This document shows, piece by piece, positions 53,818-63,480 of a stretch of 64,000 nucleotides of DNA. The stretch spans positions 248,001 to 312,000 of the forward strand of contig JAFEMH010002329.1 of the NCBI GenBank assembly GCA_022495995.1, read 5' to 3'. The notes beneath the pieces are model-generated. The model saw only the letters and a program-made list of their open reading frames with translations. It searched no databases and was not told where the DNA came from. Both the position numbers and the translations under genes were made by a program. Every line of letters starts with the position of its first letter. The first letter of the stretch is position 1. Origin of the DNA: Adenophora triphylla var. japonica. Lineage: Eukaryota; Streptophyta; Magnoliopsida; Asterales; Campanulaceae.

Positions 53818-55284
53818 ATGTCTACCCAACCTATGACTTCCGCCGCCAGCAAAACCATTTCTATCCCTAGCAGCGTGAATCCCCAAACCAGTAGCAGGCC
53901 AGCAGCCGGAGGCCAAGATTCGTTGCCTCCTCCTCCGCCTGTGAATTCTGGCAAGAAGCAGATGTCTCCATCTCCTGATCCCGAGATCAAAATTATGCTC
54001 GTTCAGATGAAGAATCAGCTGGATTGCCAACAGAATAGCACCTCCTTGATAGCCGAAAGCTTGATAAAGGTGCAAAAGGAACAAGAGTTGCTCTCCAAAA
54101 GAATGGATGTTGTCTCTCCTTACCGTCCTAGAGTCCATGACTTCAACATTGGGGACAGCTCTCAAACCTTCAATGAATTTCTTCCAATGGCTTCATCTGT
54201 AAGGATGTCATCATTACCAACCCTGACGTCTTCTCCCCCGCTGACGACTTCTGTGGCGATGTCAACACCCTTAGCCACCAGTGCCTACATGATGACTTTT
54301 TCGGAAGGGACCATCTTCACTAATAGCACCATCATGACGTCTTCTGCAGATAATGCTAATCCTTTTGTTAATTTCAATACTAGTTCTTCCTTGGATAATA
54401 CTGCTCGTGCTACTAACCATTTTGCAGGTACCTACATTGCGAATCAGCTTCAGGAGTTGAGGGACATGATCAACGTGCCAGGCGTCACCCTGCCTATCCA
54501 GCAGGTCTCCCAACATGTTACAATCAGTCTCGCTTTACTCCAGCAATTGCGCATGTCGACATCCCGAAAGGATTTAGCGTTCCAGCCATGAAGTTGTACG
54601 ATGGGAGCTCGGATCCTGAGGAGCATGTCGCCCATTACCAAGAAAAGATGGAGATCGTTCGCATCCCTCTCCAGTTTCGTGAGGCTTGTTTGTGTCGAGG
54701 GTTTGGTTCGACATTGGTAGGACCAGCATTGAAATAGCTGATTCGTCAACCCCCTGGTTTTATTGGGTCGTTTGCTCAGCTTGTGGACCTGTTCAAAAAC
54801 CAATTCTCTTGCAGCCGACAGTTTGAAAAGCTCACCAGTAATCTTTATCGCATCACCCAGCAGCCCGTCGAAGCCTTAAAGGACTATGTTAATAGATTTA
54901 ATAAAGAAGTCCTGGAGATCCCCAACCTGCACATGGCGACAGCTGCAGAAGCTTTCAAAATGGGCTTGAAGAAAGATTCCCCTTACTATGAAGATTTGGT
55001 GATGAAACCATGCAAGAAGATGGAGGATATCCGAAACTGAGCTTTAAGATTCATCAGGCTAGAAGAGGACAAGGTGCAACAGTCCAAGCATCCTGACAAG
55101 GCTTCATCATATGACCATCCTGACAGGAAGATAGAGTCGTCTCACCAAAGGCAGAGCAGATCCAGACCTTACCACAGAAATGACCATAACAAAGTCAATT
55201 GTGTGGAAGATGATGGAGATGATGATGATTTTGAATCTCCAAAATTTCTAATTATTGTTTCTCTGTTGATGTTTCAGGTATCCT
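53818..55284 (+). pseudogene. Gypsy 3 Gag
   Basis: It begins MSTQPMTSAASKTIS at 53818, with a proline-rich N-terminus, and is open to about 54530. A frameshift there leads into the core gag domain: DGSSDPEEHVAHYQEKMEIV, CLCRGFGSTLVGPALK, then a TAG at about 54735, FAQLVDLFKNQFSCSRQFEKL and LYRITQQPVEALKDYVNRFNKE. A TGA follows at about 55038. The acidic CVEDDGDDDDF stretch marks the end. Gag would form the particle. The breaks make this copy non-functional. Confidence 0.85.
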
Positions 55285-55291
55285 GTGTGCG

Positions 55292-58200
55292 ATGAGCAAT
55301 CTTGGAGATAAAGCAAGGTGGCCTCGAAAAACTGACAAACCGTCCGGCTGGAGGGATAAATCCAAGTGGTGTGCCTACCACGAGGATTTTGGACATCTTA
55401 CTGAAGATTGCATCGCCTTGAGGAAGGAGATTAGTTACCTGTTGTCTAAGGGACATCTTAAAGAACTCCTTGGGAACCGCAAGACCAAGACGGAGAACAA
55501 AGAGCCCGTTGCAACCAGACCACCATCTCCTCTACCGGTAACAAAGGTAGTTAATGTTATTAGTGGTGGTTCTGATATTTGTGGTACTTCTTATTCTGCA
55601 GCTAAGAGATTCGCCAAGCAAGCTAAGGATGAGAAGCCCGAGAGACTCTCAAAGATGTCGCAACTCAGATCCCAAGATGTCATCTCCTTCGAAGAAAGCG
55701 ATAGGGACAACGTTATGGATCCTCATCATGACGCCTTGGTCATTGCACTCCAGATTGCCAATTGCAAAGTCAGACGTATCCTAGTAGATGGAGGCAGTTA
55801 TGTAAACCTCATTATGCTAGATGCTTTGAAAGAAATGAAGATCCCTGAAGAAAGCATCGTAAAAAGAACCTCATTGCTCGTGGGCTTCAGTGGAGAAACC
55901 AAAAGCACAGTGGGAGAAATCACGCTTCCAGTTTATGTTGAGGGTATCAACTCCATGGAGAGATTTTGCATGATTGACAGTGCCACATGTTACAATGTAA
56001 TCTTGGGAAGACCCTGGATCCACGAAATGAAAGCAGTACCATCCACTTATAATCAATGTGTGAAGATGCCGACACCATGGGGAGTTGTCAAGGTTTACAG
56101 TGATCAGCAATCAGCTAAAGAATGCTACATGACATCTATGAAGGCGTCGACATCTCCCAAGATCGCATAGCAATTACAGAGAAAAGCCCGTGAGGTTCTG
56201 GAGGCGAAGGAGCATGACGTGAAAGAGATATTCTTAGACCCCTCAAACCCAGATCTCAAGGTGCTGATTGGTCAAGATGTTCCAGCAGAGATCGAGGAAG
56301 ATCTTGTCAACCTCTTAAAAAGCAGGATCAAAAGCTTCGCCTGGAAGCATAAGACATAACAGGCATCAGCAAAGACGTCATTACCCATAAACTCAACATC
56401 GACCCATCCTTCAAGCCAATCCACCAAAAGAGACGGTAGTTCGCACAAGAAAGGAATCTAATCATTCAGGAAGAAGTAGACAGATTGCTCAAGGCTAAGA
56501 TGATCAGAGAGGTCGAATACCCGAGATGGTTAGCAAATGTGGTGGTGGTAGAAAAGAAGAACGGCAAGTGGAGAGTTTGTGTCGACTTCACAGACTTAAA
56601 CAAAGCCTGTCCCAAAGATCCTTTCCCCTTGCCACACATTGATACTCTAGTCGATGCTACTTCTGGACATGAAGTGTTGACTTTCTTGGATGCATCTTCA
56701 GGATTCCAGTAAATCCAAATGGAGCCATCCGACCAAGAAGACACCGCCTTCATTACTCCCACAGGTATTTATTGTTACATTGCAATGCCTTTTGGACTAA
56801 GAAATGCAGGTGCTACATACCAGAGGCTGGTCAATATGATGTTCAAAGAGCAGATTGGGGACACCATGGAAGTATACATCGACGATATGGTGATAAAGTC
56901 GAAGAAAGCTGAAAATCATGTTCGATATCTTACTCAAGCCTTTGACATCCTGGACAAATTCAACATGAAGTTAAACCCAGCGAAGTGCAATTTTGGCATG
57001 AAATTCGGCAAATTCTTGGGCTACATGGTGACGTAGAGAGGGATAGAGGCAAGCCCGGAGCAAATAAAAGCCATCATCAACCTAGCATCGCCTAAATCCG
57101 TCAAAGATGTTCAAAGACTGATGGGGAAAGTGGCAGCATTGAATCGGTTCATCTCAAAATCCTCAGACAGATGTAAGCCATTCTATGACATCTTGAAGAA
57201 AAATTCCAGATTTGAGTGGACTGAAAAGCATGAACAAGCCTTTCAAGATTTAAAGTTGTACATGTCAACACCTCCCCTGCTCTCGAAGCCTCAAGAAGGT
57301 GAGCCATTATACGTTTACTTAGCTGTCTCCGAAACTGCAGTCAGCGCCGTCCTGGTCCGTGATCAAGATGGCATCCAACAACCGATATATTATGTAAGTA
57401 AAACACTGCTCGATGCGGAATCCAGGTATTCACACCTTGAAAATTTAATCTTAGCTTTAATTTCTGCTTCAATTAAGTTAAGGCATTATTTTGAAACTCA
57501 TATCATTGTCATTCGTACTAATTATTCGATAAAAAGTGTAATGAGAAAACCAGAAATGTCAGGAAGGATGGCCAAATGGTCCGTTCAACTAAGCACTTAT
57601 GACATCAAATATGAGCCTAGAACAACAATAAAATCCCAAGCACTTGCAGACTTTGTGGCAGACTTTAGTCCAAGCATGCAACCGGAAGTAAAACTAGAAG
57701 TCCAACAGCTCCAAGATGGGGACATCCTGCGAAAGTGGACTCTATTCACAGATGGTGCTTCTAATATGAGGGGCACAGGGCTAGGTATTGTCCTAAAGTC
57801 GCCATAAGGGGACATCATACCCCAGGCCACTAGTTGTGATTTTAAAGCTACCAATAATGAAGCAGAATACGAAGCCTTAATCGTGGGCCTAACCGTGGCT
57901 CTAGACATGAGCATTAAAGCAATACAGGTATATAGTGATTCATTGTTACTTGTCAATCATTTTAATGGTTCCTATGCAGCAAAAAATGCGAAGATGACAG
58001 CTTATTTGGGCATTGTGAAAATCCTAGCAAGCAAATTTCAAATCTTCTCCTTTGAACAAATACCCCGAGAGGAGAACTCTCAAGCAGATGCATTGGCCAA
58101 TCTTGGATCAGCTTTCAAAAGCTTATCTCAGACCAATATACCAATCATACATGTCGACATCCCTGCAGTGGAAAAGTTAGAACTTTTGTGCACAGATGAT

Positions 58201-58450
58201 GACATCCCAGATAATCAGATAGAGACATATTGGACGACACCAATAATTAAATATCTTCAAGATGACACCATCCCTAATGAGGAAAGAATGCAAGAGCATT
58301 CAGGGTAAGGATTTCAAGATTCATATTAATAGATAATGTGTCGTTTAAGAAATCATTTGCAGGTCCATACTTAAGATGTCTCGAAGCTGACAAAGCCATG
58401 GAAGTTCTAAGAGAATTGCATGAAGAATCATGTGGTAACCATTCTGGGGG
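55292..58450 (+). pseudogene. Gypsy 3 Pol: protease, RT, dual RNase H
   Basis: 55292-56170 holds a CCHC-like knuckle (CAYHEDFGHLTEDC) and protease (VDGGSYVNLIMLD, then NVILGRPWIHEMKA). RT at 56485-57036: YPRWLANVVVVEKKNGKWRVCVDF, catalytic YIDDMVIKSK, and stops at about 56709 and 57034. RNase H at 57121-57660: YYVSKTLLDAESRYSHLEN, then KWSVQLSTYDIKYEPRT. A second, archaeal-type RNase H follows at 57720-58140: LFTDGASNMRGTGLGIVL, NNEAEYEALIVGL and REENSQADALANLGSA, with a stop at about 57805. Two RNase H domains mark the Tat/Ogre type. Integrase begins at about 58340 and is cut by the Cassandra element. Confidence 0.9.
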
Positions 58451-58525
58451 CAGAATTGTGGCGCCCCCAAAAATGTGTGTGCCTGATATGTTTGATATGA
58501 TTTGATTAGTGCTACTCATATCACC

Positions 58526-58637
58526 AAGATGCATCTTCTTTTCGGAAGCTCATCTTATAAGGACTCCAAGGTTAAGCGTGCTTGATCTGGGGAAATTCTA
58601 GGATGGGTGACCTACTGGGAAGTTTCTCAGTGAGCAC
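58526..58637 (+). ncRNA. 5S-rRNA-like domain in Cassandra 5' LTR
   Basis: Contains the 5S-like blocks AAGGTTAAGCGTGCTTG (box A region) and CTAGGATGGGTGACC (box C region), in 5S order and spacing, then CTGGGAAGT. Known Cassandra copies keep these pol III promoter boxes. Whether this copy is transcribed is unknown. Confidence 0.85.
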
Positions 58638-58995
58638 GTAAGTGAGGACAACACGTGCTGGAAAGACTTGTGATGGTTTGTGGGGATAGTCCATCAAATC
58701 TGATAGCGTTCCGACCCGGTCTTCGGGCTCGGGGCGTTACAAATGGTATCAGAGCGGGACCCGGCCGGAAGTGTGGAGCAAAGTGCTGTGCGGAACAAAG
58801 TGCACACCGCGGAGTCGGTGGGAGTCACCTCTTGGATCCGTATGAGCCCCTCTTGGATCCACACTGCCCGGGTTTCAAGGTAGGCAGGCCTTGGCCTGGG
58901 ACGGCAAGGATCCTAAGTGGGGAGATTGTGGCGCCCCAAAAATGTGTGTGCCTCGATATGTTTGATATGATTTGATTAGTGCTACTCATATCACC

Positions 58996-59107
58996 AAGAT
59001 GCATCTTCTTTTCGGAAGCTCATCTTATAAGGACTCCAAGGTTAAGCGTGCTTGATCCGGGAAATTCTAGGATGGGTGACTCCACTGGGAAGTTTCTCAG
59101 TGAGCAC
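58996..59107 (+). ncRNA. 5S-rRNA-like domain in Cassandra 3' LTR
   Basis: Same blocks as in the 5' LTR. Differences include GATCTGGGG to GATCCGGG and GACCTACTGGG to GACTCCACTGGG, again at or next to CTG sites. Confidence 0.85.
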
Positions 59108-59211
59108 GTAAGTGAGGACAACACGTGCTGGAAAGACTTGTGGTGGTTTGTGGGGATAGTCCGTCAAATCTGATAGCGTTCCGACCCGGTCTTCGGGCTC
59201 GGGGCGTTACA

Positions 59212-59530
59212 AGAATCTTATATATGAAAGCTCTAAGAATGGGTTCCTACTGACCAACAATGCGTCAAGATACTGCCATCTTTGCCAAGAAGTGTGATTC
59301 CTGCCAGAGGCATAGTGACATCTTGCACCAGCCCCGCAGAATTGCTTCATCCAATCCTCTCCCCTTTGCCATTTATGAGGTGGGGAATGGATATAGTGGG
59401 AAAATTGCCTAAAGCTCCTGAAGGAAAAGTATTTTTGCTAGCAATGACTGATTACTTCTCTAAGTGGGTTGAAGCCGAATCCTACGTGTAAGTTCGTGAT
59501 AAAGAAGTCATATCCTTCATTAAGAAAAAT
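59212..59530 (+). pseudogene. Gypsy 3 integrase, middle fragment
   Basis: It continues after the Cassandra insertion: a stop at about 59258, then PTMRQDTAIFAKKCDSCQRHSDILHQP (zinc domain), a frameshift at about 59330, then [48 protein letters not shown] (first catalytic Asp). A stop (TAA at 59489) and VRDKEVISFIKKN follow, up to the MITE. Confidence 0.9.
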
Positions 59531-60194
59531 CAAGGTTCTAAAAATCGCTAGGCGGCGCCTAGGCGGCGAGGCCGGGCCTAGCGCCTAGAGCGCCTAGGCG
59601 GGGCCGAGGCGGGGCCTAGGCGGAGCCGCGAATTTACACACATTTTTATATATATTCCATAGTTTTTGTCCATAGTGACAAATTCAAGAGTATAAATATA
59701 TAAATCTTGAACAACTCAACTATGGGTCAGGGCATTTCGGTCATTGAACCATAACATTAGAAGACGGATAAAAACTTCTGAAGGCCGTTTGAGGCCCTTA
59801 GAAGCGTTTTTTGGCCTATTTATGGGCCGCTCATGGGACATAGCCCAGTGACTTTTGTTCCTCTCGAAAAGACGGTCGTTTTGATATGCTGTGCGTCCCG
59901 TAACTCCTCCGAAATCAAAAGTTACACCCGTTACTTCGCCGAACGCATCTAAAACTCGAACGCCAACTCTTCGACCGCCTAGACCGCCCAATCCCGCCTA
60001 GGCCCCGCCTAGCCCCGCCTAGTCCCGCCTAATCCCGCCCAGCCCGCCGCCCGCCTAGACCGCCTAGCCCGCCTAGCCCCGCCTAGACCCGCCTAGCCCG
60101 CCTAGCGCCTAATTGCCCCGCCTAGCCTAAAGTCGCGGCGCCCGGCCGCCGCCTAGCGCCTAGGCGGCCGCCTAGGCCGATTTTTAGAACACTG
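59531..60194. mobile_element. hAT-type MITE, GC-rich, CGCCTAGGCG repeats
   Basis: Ends CAAGGTTCTAAAAATCG and (in reverse) CAGTGTTCTAAAAATCG, flanked by a perfect 8-bp duplication AGAAAAAT (59523-59530 and 60195-60202). Both subterminal parts are dense arrays of GCCTAGGC-type palindromes (59548-59630 and 59975-60178). The AT-rich centre has no coding capacity. TIR and 8-bp TSD fit the hAT superfamily. Confidence 0.85.
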
Positions 60195-60202
60195 AGAAAA
60201 AT

Positions 60203-60902
60203 ATATTTAGCAGATTTGGCATCCCCTCTGAAATAATATGTGACAACGGCTCCCAATTTATCAGCAAGAAGACGCAGAATTTTCTCACTAGGTGGGGAGT
60301 TAAGATGGTGACATCCTCACCAGCCGCATCCTCAAGCTAATGGCCGTGCGTAATCAAGTAACAAAATAATCAACAACAACCTAAAAAAGAGGCTAGATCA
60401 AAAGAAAGGAAGATGGGCAGAAGAGCTTCCATTTGTCCTTTGGGCAGATAGAACCACACCAAAGAACGCGACAGGCCAGACCCCTTAGTCCTTAGTATTT
60501 GGAGCGCAGGCAAGCCATCCCGGCGAAGTCGTCGTCCCTACTACTGTATTCAAAATGTTGACACTGAGCGTAATGATGCCAACCTCGGGTTACGATCTAG
60601 ATACCATTGACGAGCTAAGTGGATTTAGCCAAGATCGGTGATAGCAACATACTCAACAAAAGATTGCTAAATCCTACAACAAAAATGTTAGACTACGGAA
60701 GTTCCAAGTCGGTGATCTAGTCCTACGAAAGGTGTTTCAAAATACAAGAGAGTCCAATGCTGGAAAGATGGCCCCCAAATGGGAAGGGCCATACTTAGTT
60801 GATGCCGAAGCAAGTAAAGGTTCATATTGGCTGTCAACTCTAGAGGAAGCAAGGATTCCCCAAAGCTGGAATGACATTCACCTCAAGTCCTATTTTATGT
60901 AA
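60203..60902 (+). pseudogene. Gypsy 3 integrase, C-terminal fragment
   Basis: It resumes FGIPSEI, then ICDNGSQFISKKTQNF, with frameshifts between. Then [38 protein letters not shown], a stop at about 60486, disrupted sequence to about 60660, and an intact tail (QKIAKSYNKNVRLRKFQVGDLVLRKVFQNT, KMAPKWEGPYLVDAE, IPQSWNDIHLKSYFM), ending with a TAA at 60900-60902. Confidence 0.85.
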
Positions 60903-61306
60903 GTTCCAATAATTACGTTACAATGCAAATAAAATCAAGGTACGATCTTTACCATTTTATTTTCAATAAAAGTACTTGTTTCCATTTTGTTTATTTTTTG
61001 AACGATTACTGACTTAAGCATCGGAGGGGCGTTAGCTAAGCTAACGCCCACCCCTATCATTTTTCTGTTTTGCAAGGAAACAATAAGCATTTGAATAAAT
61101 TCCTTAACAAATAGAAATGTTAACATCCTTCCAAGAAGTTAACATCTTAAATCAGAGGTCGTCAATTCAATCCAAATCTCGTGAAAACAACCGTTTTGAG
61201 ACTGGCCATCTCACCTCCGTTAAAGGTACTTAATCCCTTCAAAGGTTTAAAGAAATTACTTTCTTTAGTCTCATTAAGGTTTAAAAACCTCGCCTGAAGC
61301 GCACGA
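60903..61306 (+). other. Gypsy 3 3' UTR with hairpin and conserved block
   Basis: CTTAAGCATCGGAGGGG at 61014 leads into a hairpin with arms GGGCGTTAGCT/AGCTAACGCCC around one base (about 61027-61049). The conserved block (CTGGCCATCTC to CGCCTGAAGCGCACG) is at 61198-61305. The sequence then changes abruptly to another element. Confidence 0.75.
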
Positions 61307-61980
61307 TTGTGAATGTGTGCCCCAAATTTTTGTTTATTGGAATTCACGCGAGTTTGAAGACATCCGAGTTATTTGAAAAACGGAGTCGCCACGCCATTTT
61401 GATTACCTCAAAACTTTGAAAAAAAGGTTTTATGGGTTCGGAGGTTAAGTTACCCCTTGGGAAGAACGTTTGGCGTTCACCTAAAGTGCCTTGCCGGAGC
61501 AAGTCTCCCGAGATTTCATTAATCGTGTTTGCTTGCGTGCTTTCTTTGTGTGCATGTGTTTGAAAATAAAAGGGGGGAATGTCCCAAGTTGTCTTCCGGA
61601 CGTACAAACCATTTGTTGGTTGTCGCTCGGGATTTCTTGGAATTTATGTATTTGGGATTATGGTCCCGTCCTCATCTTATGACTTATGATCATCGCATTT
61701 TTAAACCTCGGGACCCTCGGGACTTGCGTGATCGAGAGAATGACTCTCTTTTGGTCAAAGATGAGGTTCTTTAGGAAGGAATGTCCTTAGCCCATCAATC
61801 CTACGCTTTAAGACGGTCGAGCTCGTATAGAGGCTTCACACTCATTCTTAAGCGATAATCGGAGATATAGGGTTCAAGGTTATCCTTTTCCTAAAGAAAT
61901 CATGAGCCTTTAATGGAAGGAACGATGCAAAGATGAGAACTTTTACACCGGTCCGTTCCAAGGTTGGGGGAAAGGGGAAA

Positions 61981-62290
61981 TGCATGATGAAAATGACTCT
62001 TTAATGAAAAGATGACATTTTGGTTTTAGCAAATGATGCTTTTTGATTGAAAGAAATGATCTTTATGCAAATGATGCATAAAGATAGGATTTTTATGCAA
62101 ATGATGCATTAGAAAAGGGGGTTTTGATGCAAAGAATGCATTTTTATTGAAAAAGATTTGATCTTTATATGCAAATGATGCATAAAGATAACATTTTTAT
62201 TGGAAAATAGGGATTTTAGGTGCAAAGGATGCACCTTTATGAAAAAGACTACATTTTTATGACAAATGAGGTCTTAATGCATGCAAAAAG
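61981..62290. repeat. Degenerate tandem repeats with TGATGCATA core
   Basis: Irregular units of about 40-55 bp, built on ATGCAAATGATGCATAAAGA and TTTTTATTGAAAA variants, appear at least six times. The units are too diverged for a fixed period. Confidence 0.7.
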
Positions 62291-62600
62291 GGGAAGGGGA
62301 TGATAAATATGTGATCTTTAAGCTACCAAGTCCCAAGCAATATAAAGACAATGCAATGAGCAATTTATAAAGCAATTAGGATGCAAGGATAGGGCGTGCA
62401 AGGTTACCAATGACTTCCTTCGCTTCTCGGGACGGAGCTAGGAGGAGAGGTCGATCTTTGGTCTTCAAGGAGGAGGGATGTAGCTTCTTGGCCTTCCTTC
62501 TTCTTCTTCTTGAATTCCCAGCAGTTTCTTCACGTATTTCAGAGTGTATTGTGTATTTTTCTCATATATTGTGTGTGTTGAAATGGGTAGAGGAGGGCTC

Positions 62601-62672
62601 TATTTATAGGCACCTGGATAAGGCTAATGAAGCCGTGCGGCCGCAGCCCTTTGCAAATGAGGCCGTGCGGTC
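62601..62672 (-). promoter_or_regulatory. TATA box and palindrome pair of the minus-strand LTR
   Basis: On the minus strand TATAAATAGAG (from 62608 down) is preceded by GGCCGCACGGC (about 62642-62632) and GACCGCACGGC (62672-62662). These sit 23 and about 53 bp upstream of the TATA box, the same layout as 4296-4379 but with different palindrome sequence. Confidence 0.65.
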
Positions 62673-63480
62673 TTATCCATTATGACTCAGCATTCTAGAA
62701 CCATGCAAGGTGGCATTATTCTAGAACCTTCTCCTTAATTAAGAAAAACGTGTTTTCTTAATTAGGAAGGCTCCCTACAGCAATAATTTTAATTTGGGAC
62801 TGCTCCAGGACATTTCCGGAAGGCTAGGAAGGTCCGGGGAATTACCGGGAAACTTACCGAAATTGCCGGAAATTTAACCTAAGGCATGAGCCGATTTGGG
62901 TACTTACAAGCCCTCGGCAACGTCACTTGCAAGGCGAGTGGGGTTGTCGATAGAAAAGGATCCGATCTGGCGAATGCCGAGACGGATTGGGTGACCAAGA
63001 CGGTCGAGTGGCTGAACCTTTTGGAAGGCTACCTACGTATCCCGGAGGAATCAAGCCAGGCCGTAGTTCGGAATTAGGATCCGCTGGGGGAGGAAGAAGA
63101 GAAACTGGTCTCTTGCCGGGGACAAAGAAGAGAAAATGACCTAGGAGGTCAAGCAATTGATCCTACTGGGGATATGCTAGGAGTGACCAAGGTGGTCGGA
63201 TATCTGAACTTCTATGAGGGGGCGCTTTATCACTGAGGAGTGACAAAGAAACAGGGTGACCAAAGTGGTCGAATGGCTGGACCTTTTATAAAAGGCTACC
63301 TACGTATCCCGGAGGAATCAAGCCTTGATCGTAGTTCAAGCATCACTAGATAGTTAGGAACGATGTCTAGGATCCTTGAGATTTTGACAATTCGGAGGCT
63401 GTCACCTGAAGAAGCTAGAGCTTATGGCGCTATCTCTTTATGACGGAGATAGAGGTAACTTAAGTTGAGAAACTTGAGCG

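Larger units (their letters stand above)
58457..59211 (+). mobile_element. Cassandra TRIM retrotransposon
   Basis: Two 285-bp LTRs (58457-58741 and 58927-59211), each TGTGGCGCC to GGGCGTTACA. Primer site TGGTATCAGAGC (58744-58755, tRNA-Met type), purine tract AAGTGGGGAGAT before the 3' LTR and a target duplication AGAAT (58452-58456 and 59212-59216). The internal part is 185 bp with no coding capacity. The LTRs contain 5S-rRNA-derived sequence, which defines the Cassandra family. It depends on other elements for mobility. It lies in the gypsy 3 integrase domain. Confidence 0.95.
53191..61306 (+). mobile_element. Ty3/gypsy Tat-type element 3 with two nested insertions
   Basis: 5' LTR 53191-53755 (TGTCGTGGG to TTACCAAAACA), primer site from 53757, gag-pol to 60902, then the 3' UTR. 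The polyprotein is interrupted by a Cassandra TRIM and a hAT-type MITE, each with a perfect target duplication. The 3' UTR is cut at about 61306 by another repeat, so no 3' LTR or antisense gene is present. Several in-frame stops look like point mutations of an otherwise well-kept frame. Confidence 0.9.

Noticed and set aside
58744..58755. Possible tRNA-Met fragment
   Set aside because: It is only the 12-base primer binding site of Cassandra; no tRNA gene is present. The same holds for 43294-43310.
58526..59107. Genuine 5S rRNA gene array
   Set aside because: Two copies sit inside LTRs with primer site and TSD, and the sequence is clearly diverged from 5S rRNA outside the promoter boxes.
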